From Ancylomarina sp. 16SWW S1-10-2 (lineage in GTDB: Bacteria; Bacteroidota; Bacteroidia; Bacteroidales; Marinifilaceae): 64,000 nt of DNA. Under the pieces are notes generated by a model that was given only the letters and a program-made list of their open reading frames with translations, was not told the origin of the DNA and did not search any database. Shown one piece after another: positions 28,771 to 37,737 of this stretch (positions are counted from its first letter, which is position 1; every line of letters starts with the position of its first letter). Position numbers and translations under genes: made by a program. Location: positions 372,001 to 436,000 of the forward strand of contig NZ_SADB01000001.1 in NCBI RefSeq assembly GCF_009669305.1. The letters are read 5' to 3'.

Positions 28771-28990
28771 AAAAAGTAATTGTCTCGTCCTGATATGAAC
28801 ATTTCGTATCAAGCAAATTAGAAAAAAAGGTTAATTCTATTCGTCTCTATCAAAACGTTCAACGATTCCTAAAATATTTTTCAATAAAATATTCGACCTC
28901 CAATGCGATGGGTACTCAAATAACCTTTTCGTCACATCGAGTCTAAAGATTATTTTTACATTAAAGTAGACCATTGTTTCTTGGGGACAT

Positions 28991-29050
28991 ACAAATTGTG
29001 TAATCGACATACCATTTGTGTAATTACGCATACAGTTTGTGCAATCCACA
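28991..29050. repeat. Three iteron-like direct repeats
   Basis: Three copies of TTGTG(T/C)AAT at 28996, 29016 and 29037, with partly conserved flanks (ACAAATTGTGTAATCGACAT and relatives), spaced 20-21 bases, that is about two helical turns. Direct repeats of this size beside a candidate initiator are typical of plasmid origins. They lie inside a 74-codon minus-strand frame that I think is spurious. Confidence 0.5.
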
Positions 29051-29354
29051 CCTCTCAACAAGCTATTCTACAGCCACATATCCTCCATGAGAGTATCTAA
29101 GAAGATGTAGAAAGAGAACTATTACGTATTATTAACTATTCCTTTTTAAAAATAGAGGTAATCTAAAAACAGTTTAGACATTTCACTTATCTTACTATGT
29201 ATCAAATATCTTTACGAATATTAGTATACACATAAATCATATTTAGTCATTACACAAATAGTATGCCTTACCCTTAATTCATAATTACGTGGTATAAGTT
29301 TTGGAATATGCTTAACTAACATCGTCTTCCCAAAATCCTTTTAAATAACTCTTT
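29051..29354. other. Intergenic region before the resolvase
   Basis: AT-rich; I see no gene, strong hairpin or repeat here. Confidence 0.4.
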
Positions 29355-29939
29355 CTATAATAGTTTCTTAACTTTCACAACGGTTGTTTTGCTCACTCCT
29401 AGCGTATCGGCTGATTTCTTCAATGACATTCCAGATTCAAGGCAGTTGACGATATTCTTGTGCTTAGTCAAGAATTTATCGGTGCTTTCTTTTGTCCCCT
29501 CTTTGCGACCTATATATACTCCTCTTTCCTTTGCTAACTGAATTCCTTCGGCAGTTTTTTCCTTAATCTCCTCTCGTTGCTGTTCTGCTATCTGAGAATA
29601 CATTGCCGCCATCATTTTAAAAGTGAAACTCTCTTTACCATTATCAAATAGATGCATATTACCCATTGATGTAATTGTTAACTGGCATTTATATTCCTTA
29701 AATACTTTGATTATATCCTGAATATCATCTGCATCACGCCCTAAACGATCAATTCTATTCACATAAACATGTTTCACCTTACCAGTAATGATATCACCCA
29801 TCAAACGGCTTCCTTGTGGTCGTTCTGCAAATGGTGTAGTTCCTTGGATCTTATCGATATACTGTTGTCCAATTGCTTTATTCACCTGAGAAATGACGTT
29901 CTGCTTAGCTGTAGATACTCTAATATATGTTGCTTCCAT
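29355..29939 (-). CDS. Small serine recombinase (resolvase/invertase family)
   Basis: 194 residues: N-terminal resolvase domain with catalytic Ser9 in YIRVSTAKQ, the RLGRDADDI and YVNRIDRLGR segments, the long E helix (EQQREEIKEKTAEGIQLAKE) and a C-terminal helix-turn-helix (SLKKSADTLGVSKTTVVKVK). This is the small Tn3/Hin-type enzyme, distinct from the large integrase. On plasmids such enzymes resolve multimers at a res site; dyads upstream at 29976-30080 fit that. Its frame and domains are intact. Confidence 0.9.
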   Translation of the reverse strand: MEATYIRVSTAKQNVISQVNKAIGQQYIDKIQGTTPFAERPQGSRLMGDIITGKVKHVYVNRIDRLGRDADDIQDIIKVFKEYKCQLTITSMGNMHLFDNGKESFTFKMMAAMYSQIAEQQREEIKEKTAEGIQLAKERGVYIGRKEGTKESTDKFLTKHKNIVNCLESGMSLKKSADTLGVSKTTVVKVKKLL

Positions 29940-29975
29940 AGTTCATTCACGGTATTGATTGCAGTCACAATATAG

Positions 29976-30004
29976 GTACAATATTAGACTCTATAATATT
30001 GTAC
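29976..30004. promoter_or_regulatory. Dyad upstream of the resolvase, candidate res subsite/operator
   Basis: Perfect inverted repeat GTACAATATTA (29976-29986) with TAATATTGTAC (29994-30004), 7-base spacer, 37 bases before the gene start. The total size of 29 bp is close to that of a resolvase dimer site. A second, shorter dyad GGTATA/TATACC follows at 30060-30080. Confidence 0.55.
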
Positions 30005-30059
30005 TCATGAAATCCTTGAATTTGTAGCTAATATATAATCATTAAAGGTTCATGATATA

Positions 30060-30080
30060 GGTATAGTCTAATTATATACC
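30060..30080. promoter_or_regulatory. Second dyad, candidate res accessory subsite
   Basis: Inverted repeat GGTATA (30060-30065) with TATACC (30075-30080). Classical res sites have two or three such subsites within about 120 bp; this one starts 84 bases after the first dyad. The rest of the 350-bp gap up to the nuclease gene shows nothing more. Confidence 0.35.
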
Positions 30081-30292
30081 ACACGGTTTAATTAATTCCA
30101 AAAATGGAACTTTAAGGTGTACTCTATAATTTTAGATAAGTACAAACGATAGAATCACAAGAAATAAGAGTATTAAGAAGTCTGAACTATGCTGTATAGC
30201 TAAATAATTATCTTAAAAATTATACAATCGTAGGACACTTTAAAAATAGTATACTTAATTTTGATTCTTAACACCATAAAGATCACTGTTCC

Positions 30293-31033
30293 ATGAAAAA
30301 CCTGTTTCTATTAGTCCTATCACTTCTGTTTATTAATCTTGGTTATTCTCAAGACAATTTATACTTGCCGATAGCAAATGGTGAGGTAATAAGTCATTCA
30401 AACTACACATTCTCTTATATAGAAACTTATGAACAAGCAGAATGGGTCGCATATGAATTGACAACAGAAGAAACGGTAAAACTTGTGAGAAGGTCAAATA
30501 GATTTAAATCAGATCCATATGTATTAACTGGTTCAGCAACATTGAAAGACTATAAAAGTTCTGGATATGACAGAGGACATTTAGCCCCTGCCGCTGATAT
30601 GGGATTTTCCTCTATTGCTATGAATGAAAGTTTCTATATGTCCAATATGTCACCACAAGCGCCATCATTTAACAGGGGTGCCTGGAAGAAGTTAGAAAGC
30701 CTTGTAAGATCATACGCAAAACAGTATGGGAAAATATATGTGGTTACTGGTCCTATTTTAACGAAAGGTCTTCCTACAATTGGTAATAATCATGTAGCAA
30801 TACCACAATACTATTACAAGATCATACTAATAGGTGAAGGAGATAACCAACAAATGATCGCATTCTTATTGAGGAATGAAAAAAGTTCAGATTCACTATC
30901 TAAGTTTGTCGTCAATACTGATTGCATAGAAACACTTACAGGAATTGACTTTTTCCCACAGTTACCAGACGATTTAGAAGAGAAACTAGAATCTGGAATA
31001 GATAAGTCTAATTGGTATTTCAAAGTTAACTAA
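30293..31033 (+). CDS. Secreted DNA/RNA non-specific endonuclease (NUC/EndA family)
   Basis: 246 residues with a clear signal peptide (MKNLFLLVLSLLFINLGYSQ, cleavage after about residue 20). The beta-beta-alpha-metal nuclease core follows: DRGHLAPAAD with the general base His96, then SNMSPQAPSFNRGAW with the Mg ligand Asn127, and a conserved VVTGPIL strand. Such enzymes cut DNA and RNA without sequence preference outside the cytoplasm. As the last cargo gene, 200 bp from the right end, it could digest free DNA around the cell. No immunity gene is seen next to it, as expected for an exported enzyme. Confidence 0.92.
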   Translation: MKNLFLLVLSLLFINLGYSQDNLYLPIANGEVISHSNYTFSYIETYEQAEWVAYELTTEETVKLVRRSNRFKSDPYVLTGSATLKDYKSSGYDRGHLAPAADMGFSSIAMNESFYMSNMSPQAPSFNRGAWKKLESLVRSYAKQYGKIYVVTGPILTKGLPTIGNNHVAIPQYYYKIILIGEGDNQQMIAFLLRNEKSSDSLSKFVVNTDCIETLTGIDFFPQLPDDLEEKLESGIDKSNWYFKVN

Positions 31034-31197
31034 GCACCTTTAAAACAACATACAATCTCCTCTAACTCTACAGCAATACAATGTAAAGAGATTCTTAAAT
31101 CAACAAGAGTAAAATGTAGAAACAAAAAGCAGTAATAATTCTTAGTATGTTGGGAACATTAATAATAACCTCTCACCTATATATGTTCTATACTAAA

Positions 31198-32067
31198 TCA
31201 AACCACCACATTATATCCGATAATTTCATCAGAAATTGTGTGATGGGGATTTCTAAAGGGTCTCTTGGTCATTAAACCACTAGCTTTTTCGAGAGTTCCA
31301 GCAACTGAATGAATCTTTGTTGTTTCGAGAGCTTCTTGCAAAGTTAATGGAGGTAAAATACCTGGTATTCGTTTTGCTAGCATCGTTTTTCCAGAACCTG
31401 GAGGACCTATCATGATTATATTATGCCCACCTGCGGCTGCAATTTCAAGTGCTCTTTTCACATTCTCTTGCCCTTTTACATCGGCAAAATCATATTCAAA
31501 ATGATTCAAGTGAGAATAAAATTCGGCTCTTGTATCCACCTCGGTAATTACCAACTCGGCATCTCCATTAAAAAAATCAATTAATTCCTTAATATTTTCA
31601 ATCCCATATACTTTTAAATTATTGACAACAGCAGCTTCTTTTGCATTCTCTTTGGGTAAAATTAAACCCTCAAAACCTTCTTCTCTCGCCTTAATTGCCA
31701 TTGGCAACACACCTTTTATGGGTACTAAACTCCCATCGAGCGAAAGCTCGCCCATAATCACATAGTTTTGTAAATCAGGACATTTAATTTGTTCGGTAGC
31801 CGTTAAAATTCCAACTGCCAATGGTAAATCATACGCCGATCCTTCCTTTCGAATATCAGCAGGAGCCATATTGATGATGATCTTTTTGCCAGGAATTTTG
31901 TATCCAACTTCTCGCAATGCAGAATCAATCCTTTGCTGACTTTCCTTAACTGCATTATCTGGCAATCCAACCAAGCTGAAACGAACTCCATTAAAGACAT
32001 TAACCTCGATAGTAATTGTTGTTGCATGTATGCCATACACAGCACTTCCGTATGTTTTGATAAGCAT
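31198..32067 (-). pseudogene. comM: comM (YifB, Mg-chelatase-like AAA+), 5' half, truncated by the element
   Basis: The genuine ComM N-terminus: MLIKTYGSAVYGIHATTITI, the Lon-substrate-like ChlI domain (about 20-140) and the AAA+ domain start with Walker A GPPGSGKTMLAKRIPG. True comM sequence ends at residue 280 (HHTISD); the next nine residues and the stop codon are encoded by element DNA. Removing the element joins residue 280 to VALVGGG at 14477 and restores 512 residues, the usual family length. The truncated protein lacks Walker B and is presumably inactive. Confidence 0.94.
31213..31248. other. Right attachment site of the element (element/comM junction)
   Basis: Element sequence ends ATATCCGATAATTTCA then the TC core (31229-31230); comM resumes AGAAATTGTGTGATGG. 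With the left junction it shares only TC.GAAA, as expected from a serine integrase, which leaves no long direct repeat. Confidence 0.88.
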
Positions 32068-32321
32068 TAGCCTTATTTTTAGTGTATTAAACTTTACAAC
32101 TGCATACTAAAGTTATGCGATTTATGTTGAATTTAATAAGTAATTTACGAAAAATTCACCTTCTTTAAAAAAACTAATTGTGTACTCCAGTTAATTTTCA
32201 AGGAGTTTTCAACAAGCATGTTAACAAGTTCTACCCCGAAATACTTCTATTTGTGAATCATTATTTGATTGAAAAGTGTATCTTCAAGCTAATTTTATCT
32301 TAAAATTAATTTGAACTATAT

Positions 32322-33116
32322 ATGCGCCAATATCTCGAATTACTAAAAAAAGTAAGCCAAGAAGGCATGCAAAAAGGAGACCGCACCGGAACTGGGACTA
32401 TCAGTATTTTTGGACATCAAATGCGATTCGACTTATCAGAAGGATTTCCTGCTCTAACAACTAAAAAATTGCACTTAAAGTCCATTATTCATGAACTTTT
32501 ATGGTTTTTGAATGGTGATACCAATGTAAAGTATCTTCAAGATAATGGCGTGAGAATTTGGAATGAATGGGCCGACGAAAAGGGCGACTTAGGTCACGTT
32601 TACGGTTACCAATGGCGTTCATGGCCTAAGGCTAATGGAGAACATATTGATCAGATATCTAAATTAATAAATGATATTAAAACCAATCCTAACTCTCGTC
32701 GCTTAATCGTGAGTGCTTGGAATGTAGCCGATATTGAAAATATGGCTTTACCTCCTTGTCATGCTTTATTCCAATTTTATGTGGCCAATGGCAAATTATC
32801 TTGCCAGCTATACCAACGAAGTGCCGATATCTTTTTAGGTGTTCCTTTTAATATTGCCTCATACGCTTTACTTACAATGATGATTGCTCAAGTTTGTGAT
32901 CTAGAACCAGGTGATTTTATTCACACATTGGGCGATGCACATATCTACAACAATCATATTGAACAAGTTGAATTACAATTGACTCGTGAGCTTAAAAAAC
33001 TTCCTCAAATGAAAATTAATCCTGAGGTAAAAAGCATTTTTGATTTTAAATATGAAGATTTCAGCCTAGAAAATTACGACGCTGCTCCTAATATTAAAGG
33101 TGCTATATCAGTTTAA
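32322..33116 (+). CDS. thyA: Thymidylate synthase
   Basis: 264 residues, the standard ThyA size. Motifs: [13 protein letters not shown] phosphate loop, [11 protein letters not shown], and the catalytic Cys in [12 protein letters not shown], then [14 protein letters not shown]. Methylates dUMP using methylenetetrahydrofolate, producing dihydrofolate that the next gene product reduces. folA starts 45 bp downstream. Confidence 0.97.
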   Translation: MRQYLELLKKVSQEGMQKGDRTGTGTISIFGHQMRFDLSEGFPALTTKKLHLKSIIHELLWFLNGDTNVKYLQDNGVRIWNEWADEKGDLGHVYGYQWRSWPKANGEHIDQISKLINDIKTNPNSRRLIVSAWNVADIENMALPPCHALFQFYVANGKLSCQLYQRSADIFLGVPFNIASYALLTMMIAQVCDLEPGDFIHTLGDAHIYNNHIEQVELQLTRELKKLPQMKINPEVKSIFDFKYEDFSLENYDAAPNIKGAISV

Positions 33117-33161
33117 GAAAACACGACTCAAGCCATATATATTCACTAAAATATATTTATC

Positions 33162-33647
33162 ATGCCTATATCAATTATCGTAGCCGCTTCTCAGAACAAT
33201 GTTATTGGAAAAGACAATCAACTGATTTGGCGTTTATCTGACGACCTAAAAAGATTCAAGGCTCTAACAACAGGTCACCATATTATTATGGGCCGTAAAA
33301 CATTCGATTCAATTGGGAAACCATTACCTAATCGCACGTCTATCATTATAACCCGTCAAGCGGATTATAAAGCAGAAGGTTGCATAGTTGTTAACTCATT
33401 GGATGAAGCACTTGAAAAAGTACCCGCAGACCAAGAATCATTTATCGTTGGTGGTGGCACAATCTATAAAGAAGTTATGGATAAAGCTGATAAGCTATAT
33501 CTAACACTTGTTCACAATAAATTTGATGGCGATACATTCTTCCCTAAAATTGATGACAAAATATGGAAAAGTGTAAAACGCGAAGACCATATGCCAAATG
33601 AAAAGAATAAATATGCTTATTCTTTTATCGACTATGTGAGAAAATAA
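33162..33647 (+). CDS. folA: Dihydrofolate reductase
   Basis: 161 residues. Starts ISIIVAASQNNVIGKDNQLIW with the catalytic acidic residue in the LSDDLKRFK segment and the NADPH motifs HHIIMGRKTFDSIG and FIVGGGTIYKE. Regenerates tetrahydrofolate after ThyA; the two form one operon closed by a terminator. Confidence 0.96.
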   Translation: MPISIIVAASQNNVIGKDNQLIWRLSDDLKRFKALTTGHHIIMGRKTFDSIGKPLPNRTSIIITRQADYKAEGCIVVNSLDEALEKVPADQESFIVGGGTIYKEVMDKADKLYLTLVHNKFDGDTFFPKIDDKIWKSVKREDHMPNEKNKYAYSFIDYVRK

Positions 33648-33663
33648 GGTGAGAATACTCTAA

Positions 33664-33704
33664 AACAAAAAAGGCAGGTTAATAACCAGCCTTTTTTGTT
33701 TTGA
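33664..33704. terminator. Bidirectional terminator between folA and clpX
   Basis: Long stem AAAACAAAAAAGGC...GGTT/AACC...GCCTTTTTTGTTTT separating two convergent genes, with A- and T-runs giving function both ways. Confidence 0.9.
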
Positions 33705-33717
33705 TATGAAATATGAC

Positions 33718-34932
33718 TTAAGCTATTCTCAAATGCTTAATATTTGCTTTCTCTAGTTTACTTGCTGCATATTTAGCGTCAATCAATACTGATTTTTCAC
33801 CAGATGTTGGCAATTCAAACATGGCATCCATCATTATAGCCTCACAAATTGAACGCAATCCACGTGCACCTAATTTGTATTCCAAAGCCTTATCAACGAT
33901 ATATTCTAAAGCAGTTTCTTCAAAAGTCAATTCGATATCATCAATACTAAACAATTTATTGTATTGCTTAATAATAGAGTTTTTAGGCTCTGTAAGAATA
34001 CTTCTAAGAGCTGCTCTATCAAGAGGCTCTAAATATGTTAAGACTGGTAAACGACCAATAATCTCAGGGATTAAACCAAATGATTTTAAATCCTGTGGAG
34101 CTATATATTGCAAGAAGTTTTCTTGATCAACTTTCTCAGCAACTTTACTCGCATTAAAACCAACAACAGCAGTATTTAAACGCTGAGCGATTTTACGTTG
34201 AATTCCATCAAAAGCACCTCCACAAATGAAAAGTACATTCTTAGTATTTACTGGAATCATTTTTTGATCAGGATGCTTACGTCCGCCTTGTGGTGGTACG
34301 TTAATAATAGATCCTTCAAGTAATTTCAACAAACCTTGTTGAACTCCTTCACCAGAAACATCACGTGTTATTGATGGGTTATCACTCTTGCGAGCAATTT
34401 TATCAATTTCATCGATAAAGACAATTCCTTTTTCTGCAGCCTCAACATCGTAATCCGAAGCTTGCAATAATCTTGTAAGAATCGACTCAATATCTTCACC
34501 AACGTAACCTGCTTCCGTTAGTACTGTTGCATCAACAATAGTAAATGGTACATGTAACATTTTAGCAATTGTTTTTGCCAAAAGTGTCTTACCTGTTCCT
34601 GTTTCTCCAACTAAGATGATATTCGATTTTTCAATTTCAATCTCTTCTTCATCGTCTTCTTGAAGCAATCTTTTATAGTGGTTATAAACGGCAACCGAAA
34701 GGTATTTCTTAGCAGCATCTTGCCCAATTACATATTGATCCAAAAATGCTTTAATCTCCATTGGCTTCAACAAAGTAAGCTCATGAAGATCAAGATTTGA
34801 ATTAATCTTAGATTCTTCTTGAACAATAGCATAAGCCTGTTCAATACAACTATCACAGATATGACCACTAATTCCTGCAATTAAAAGATTGGTATCTTTT
34901 TTATCTCGCCCACAAAATGAACACTTATCCAT
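33718..34932 (-). CDS. clpX: ATP-dependent protease ATPase subunit ClpX
   Basis: 404 residues: zinc finger with Cys4, Cys7, Cys26 and Cys29, Walker A GETGTGKT, Walker [11 protein letters not shown] and sensor/lid helices ([15 protein letters not shown]). It unfolds tagged proteins and feeds them to ClpP; clpP lies 177 bp upstream on the same strand, with the tig chaperone gene before it, the conserved tig-clpP-clpX order. Confidence 0.97.
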   Translation of the reverse strand: MDKCSFCGRDKKDTNLLIAGISGHICDSCIEQAYAIVQEESKINSNLDLHELTLLKPMEIKAFLDQYVIGQDAAKKYLSVAVYNHYKRLLQEDDEEEIEIEKSNIILVGETGTGKTLLAKTIAKMLHVPFTIVDATVLTEAGYVGEDIESILTRLLQASDYDVEAAEKGIVFIDEIDKIARKSDNPSITRDVSGEGVQQGLLKLLEGSIINVPPQGGRKHPDQKMIPVNTKNVLFICGGAFDGIQRKIAQRLNTAVVGFNASKVAEKVDQENFLQYIAPQDLKSFGLIPEIIGRLPVLTYLEPLDRAALRSILTEPKNSIIKQYNKLFSIDDIELTFEETALEYIVDKALEYKLGARGLRSICEAIMMDAMFELPTSGEKSVLIDAKYAASKLEKANIKHLRIA

Positions 34933-35109
34933 AATAAAATATAGTCTTTTGGTTTGCCGACGTCAGTTCATAACATCATTAAACCATTTGTTTTACAATT
35001 AAATCAGTCTTTGTATTTTCAAATACAAAACCTCTTATATTAAGAATGCAAAGTTAAGAATTTTCGACATAACTTTGCATTACTCAACTCTTTATAATTT
35101 TTTCAGCTT

Positions 35110-35790
35110 TTATTTTTTTGGTTCTCGAAGTAAAACCTCATCGATCATACCATATTCTTTGGCCTCTTGAGCAGTCATCCAATAATCACGATCAGAATTT
35201 TTCTCTACCGTTTTGTAAGGCATACCTGAGTGATCCGAAATAATAGTATAAAGTTCTTTCTTTAACTTCATAATCTCACGAGCTGTAATTTCAATATCAG
35301 AAGCCTGCCCTTGTGCACCACCCATTGGTTGGTGAATCATCACACGAGAGTGTTTTAATGCTGATCGCTTACCTTTTGCACCAGCTGTTAATAAAACAGC
35401 ACCCATTGAAGCAGCCATACCTGTACAAATTGTAGCAATGTCACAATTAATGTATTGCATGGTATCGTAAATACCTAAACCGGCATAAACAGATCCGCCT
35501 GGGGTATTAAAATAAATTTGAATATCCTTTGAAGCGTCAGTTGACTCAAGAAATAAAAGTTGAGCCATAATAATATTAGCTACATAATCATCGATAGGTA
35601 CACCTAAAAAGATGATTCTATCCATCATCAAACGAGAAAACACGTCCATAGAAGCAACGTTTAATTGACGTTCCTCAATAATTGTAGGAGAAATATATGC
35701 GTTACTAGCAGCTGCATATTTATCGAATGATAAACTACTTATTCCTCTATGCTGAGTTGCAAACTTCTTAAATTCGTCTTGTGGTATCAT
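35110..35790 (-). CDS. clpP: ATP-dependent Clp protease proteolytic subunit
   Basis: 226 residues with the catalytic Ser in GMAASMGAVLL and His in RVMIHQPMGG, and IYFNTPGGSVYAG lining the entry. An N-terminal propeptide-like extension of some 30 residues precedes the ERQLNVASMDVFSRLM region, as in other Bacteroidota. Forms the ClpXP degradation chamber with the adjacent clpX. Confidence 0.97.
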   Translation of the reverse strand: MIPQDEFKKFATQHRGISSLSFDKYAAASNAYISPTIIEERQLNVASMDVFSRLMMDRIIFLGVPIDDYVANIIMAQLLFLESTDASKDIQIYFNTPGGSVYAGLGIYDTMQYINCDIATICTGMAASMGAVLLTAGAKGKRSALKHSRVMIHQPMGGAQGQASDIEITAREIMKLKKELYTIISDHSGMPYKTVEKNSDRDYWMTAQEAKEYGMIDEVLLREPKK

Positions 35791-35942
35791 AGGATGAAAA
35801 TATTTTATTTAAGAATTGGAAGGGTAAAGCCCACCAAAACAAAAGACTGTTATTTAATATTCTAGTTTAATATTTACGTTTAGCTAAAATAACTAAAATA
35901 TTGCTGTTATTATCATCAGTAAACAAAATGCTGAAAAAAAAA

Positions 35943-35969
35943 CAACCACGCCCTTTAGAACGTGGTTGC
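35943..35969 (-). terminator. Terminator after tig
   Basis: Stem CAACCACG/CGTGGTTG followed on the minus strand by a T-run of nine. It lies between tig and clpP, so the two are likely separate transcripts or partly attenuated. Confidence 0.85.
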
Positions 35970-35992
35970 AAATGTATTTATTAAATAAATGT

Positions 35993-37342
35993 TTATTCAA
36001 ACATTTTATTAAAATCTTCAGTAGAAACCTCTTTCTCTTCGATCTTGATTGTATTTTTAAGGTATTCAACAACTTTGTCGTCTAATTTACGATCCCAAAT
36101 CTTTCTAGCTTCGTCCTTGTTTTCTAACATTTGCTTAGCATAGTTAGTCAAGTACTCTTCTGGAACGTCCATCATACCGTACTGTTGGAATTGCATTAAA
36201 GCTTGTTTTTTAGCAAATTCAACAACCTCTTCTTCGTTAACTTTAAGGTCATTTTCTTTTACTAACTTTTCTTTAATCAACTGCCATCTGATATCATCAG
36301 AATATTTATCAAAATCGCTTTCGATTTGCTCAGCAGTCATTTCTTTGTTTGTTGCAAGAATCCAACGTTTCAAAAATGCCTCAGGAAGTTTAATCTTAGC
36401 TTTCTTAACTAATTTTTCTTTTGCGTCGATAAGGAATTTATAATCGCTATCATTAACCAATTGAGCTTCAATATCAGCTTTAATTTGGTTTTTGAATTCG
36501 TCCTCGTTAGCAACTTTACCTTCACCAAAAACTTTATCGAATAACTCCTGATTCATTTCAGCAGGAATAAACTTAGAAATGTTAGTGATTGTATATTGGA
36601 AATCAGACTCTAAAGTTTCAGCCATTTCTTGAGCAATACCCAACATAGAAGCTAAATCTGATCTATTAGGGAATGCCTTAGCAGGATTGAAAGTGATTAT
36701 CTGATTTACGTTAGCACCTACAAATTTAGCTTTAGACTCTTCGTCTTTCATATATTCCAATGAAATAGCTACATCTTCGTTTGCGATACCACCTTCTACG
36801 ATGTTACCTTCAGCATCAAGTTGAGCAAAGTTTCCTTTAAGAATTTCTTTGTCTTCTACAACTTCAGCTTCTTCGTTAGAACCAAAACGACGAGCATGCA
36901 TATCAACACCATTCTGAATCATTTTCTCATCAACTGCAATTTTAAAGAAGTTGATTTTATCTCTTTTGCTTAGGTTAAGAGTGTACTCAGGAGCAATAGC
37001 AAGGTCGAATACAAATTCGAACTCAGTATCTTTTTCCCAGTCAATACTCTTTTGTTCTGTATCACTTGGAAGAGGCTCTCCTAAAATTTGAATCTTATTT
37101 TCCTCTATGTACTTATATAGTTCTTGACCAAGAATTTTATTTACTTCGTCAGCTAAAACTGGAGTACCATACATTTTTTTGATTAAACCCATTGGTACTT
37201 TCCCTGGACGGAAACCATCAATACTTGCTTTTTTACGGTGTTCCTTAAGCACAGAGTCAACTTGACTCACATAATCTTCCTTTACTAACTGTAATTTAAT
37301 TACAGTATTCAAATCATCTGTGTTGGTTCTTGTGATATTCAT
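35993..37342 (-). CDS. tig: Trigger factor (ribosome-associated chaperone)
   Basis: 449 residues. The ribosome-binding signature GFRPGKVPMGLIKK lies near residue 42. The middle peptidyl-prolyl isomerase-like domain is poorly conserved, as is common in Bacteroidota, and the C-terminal arms are Lys/Glu-rich helices. Binds nascent chains at the exit tunnel. First gene of the tig-clpP-clpX cluster. Confidence 0.95.
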   Translation of the reverse strand: MNITRTNTDDLNTVIKLQLVKEDYVSQVDSVLKEHRKKASIDGFRPGKVPMGLIKKMYGTPVLADEVNKILGQELYKYIEENKIQILGEPLPSDTEQKSIDWEKDTEFEFVFDLAIAPEYTLNLSKRDKINFFKIAVDEKMIQNGVDMHARRFGSNEEAEVVEDKEILKGNFAQLDAEGNIVEGGIANEDVAISLEYMKDEESKAKFVGANVNQIITFNPAKAFPNRSDLASMLGIAQEMAETLESDFQYTITNISKFIPAEMNQELFDKVFGEGKVANEDEFKNQIKADIEAQLVNDSDYKFLIDAKEKLVKKAKIKLPEAFLKRWILATNKEMTAEQIESDFDKYSDDIRWQLIKEKLVKENDLKVNEEEVVEFAKKQALMQFQQYGMMDVPEEYLTNYAKQMLENKDEARKIWDRKLDDKVVEYLKNTIKIEEKEVSTEDFNKMFE

Positions 37343-37378
37343 TTTTTAGCTATTAGAATGATAAGACCTTTAAAATTG

Positions 37379-37434
37379 CAAAAAACCGCCACAAGCATGA
37401 TGTCTATAACATCTTCAGCAGGGCGGTTTAGGGT
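37379..37434 (-). terminator. Terminator following tRNA-Leu
   Basis: Stem AAACCGCC/GGCGGTTT with a long inner loop and a T-run on the minus strand, just after the tRNA 3' end. Confidence 0.7.
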
Positions 37435-37445
37435 TATTTTCTATG

Positions 37446-37527
37446 TGCGGATGAAGGGACTCGAACCCCCACGCCTCTCGGCACTAGATCCTAAGTCTAG
37501 CGCGGCTACCAATTACGCCACATCCGC
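37446..37527 (-). tRNA. tRNA-Leu (anticodon UAG)
   Basis: 82 nt on the minus strand. Acceptor GCGGATG/CATCCGC with discriminator A, anticodon stem-loop CTAGACTTAGGATCTAG giving anticodon TAG, a long class II variable arm (TGCCGAGAGGCGT) and T-loop GGTTCGAGTCC. CCA is not encoded. Confidence 0.95.
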
Positions 37528-37737
37528 AGGTTAATTGCGGTGCAAATATAAACGTCTTTTTTTATTTGTGCAATAGTAAAATTGAAAAAAGATGATTTTT
37601 TTTTATCTTTTTTATTTTCACATTTTTTCAACTCAAAACAAAAGGGTATTCCCAATCAACAAACACGTTTTAAACACGTCAATTTCAACAACCTAAACAA
37701 AGCCTAAATTTATATTGAATTAATATAACAATGGAAT

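Larger units (their letters stand above)
14481..31230. mobile_element. 16.75-kb serine-integrase element carrying type II-C CRISPR-Cas9, inserted in comM
   Basis: Boundaries come from three independent signs: interruption of comM at both ends, in-frame restoration of [13 protein letters not shown] when the 16,750 bases are removed, and symmetry of the reconstructed attP. The integrase gene starts 56 bp from the left end. Cargo: umuD-like gene, tracrRNA, cas9-cas1-cas2, CRISPR array, decayed region, small unknown genes, winged-helix replication-like gene, iteron-like repeats, small serine resolvase and a secreted nuclease. I see no relaxase, type IV secretion or phage structural genes, so it is probably an integrated plasmid or a mobilisable/passive integrative element. 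Confidence 0.92.

Noticed and set aside
28837-29061. 74-codon minus-strand frame covering the iteron-like repeats
   Set aside because: Its repeated CTNCM/YTNGM pattern comes from the DNA repeats themselves; no protein family resemblance.
13779-32067. Split comM as an intein or programmed rearrangement
   Set aside because: The insert is bounded by serine-recombinase att features, carries its own divergent genes and stop codons, and lacks intein splice motifs.
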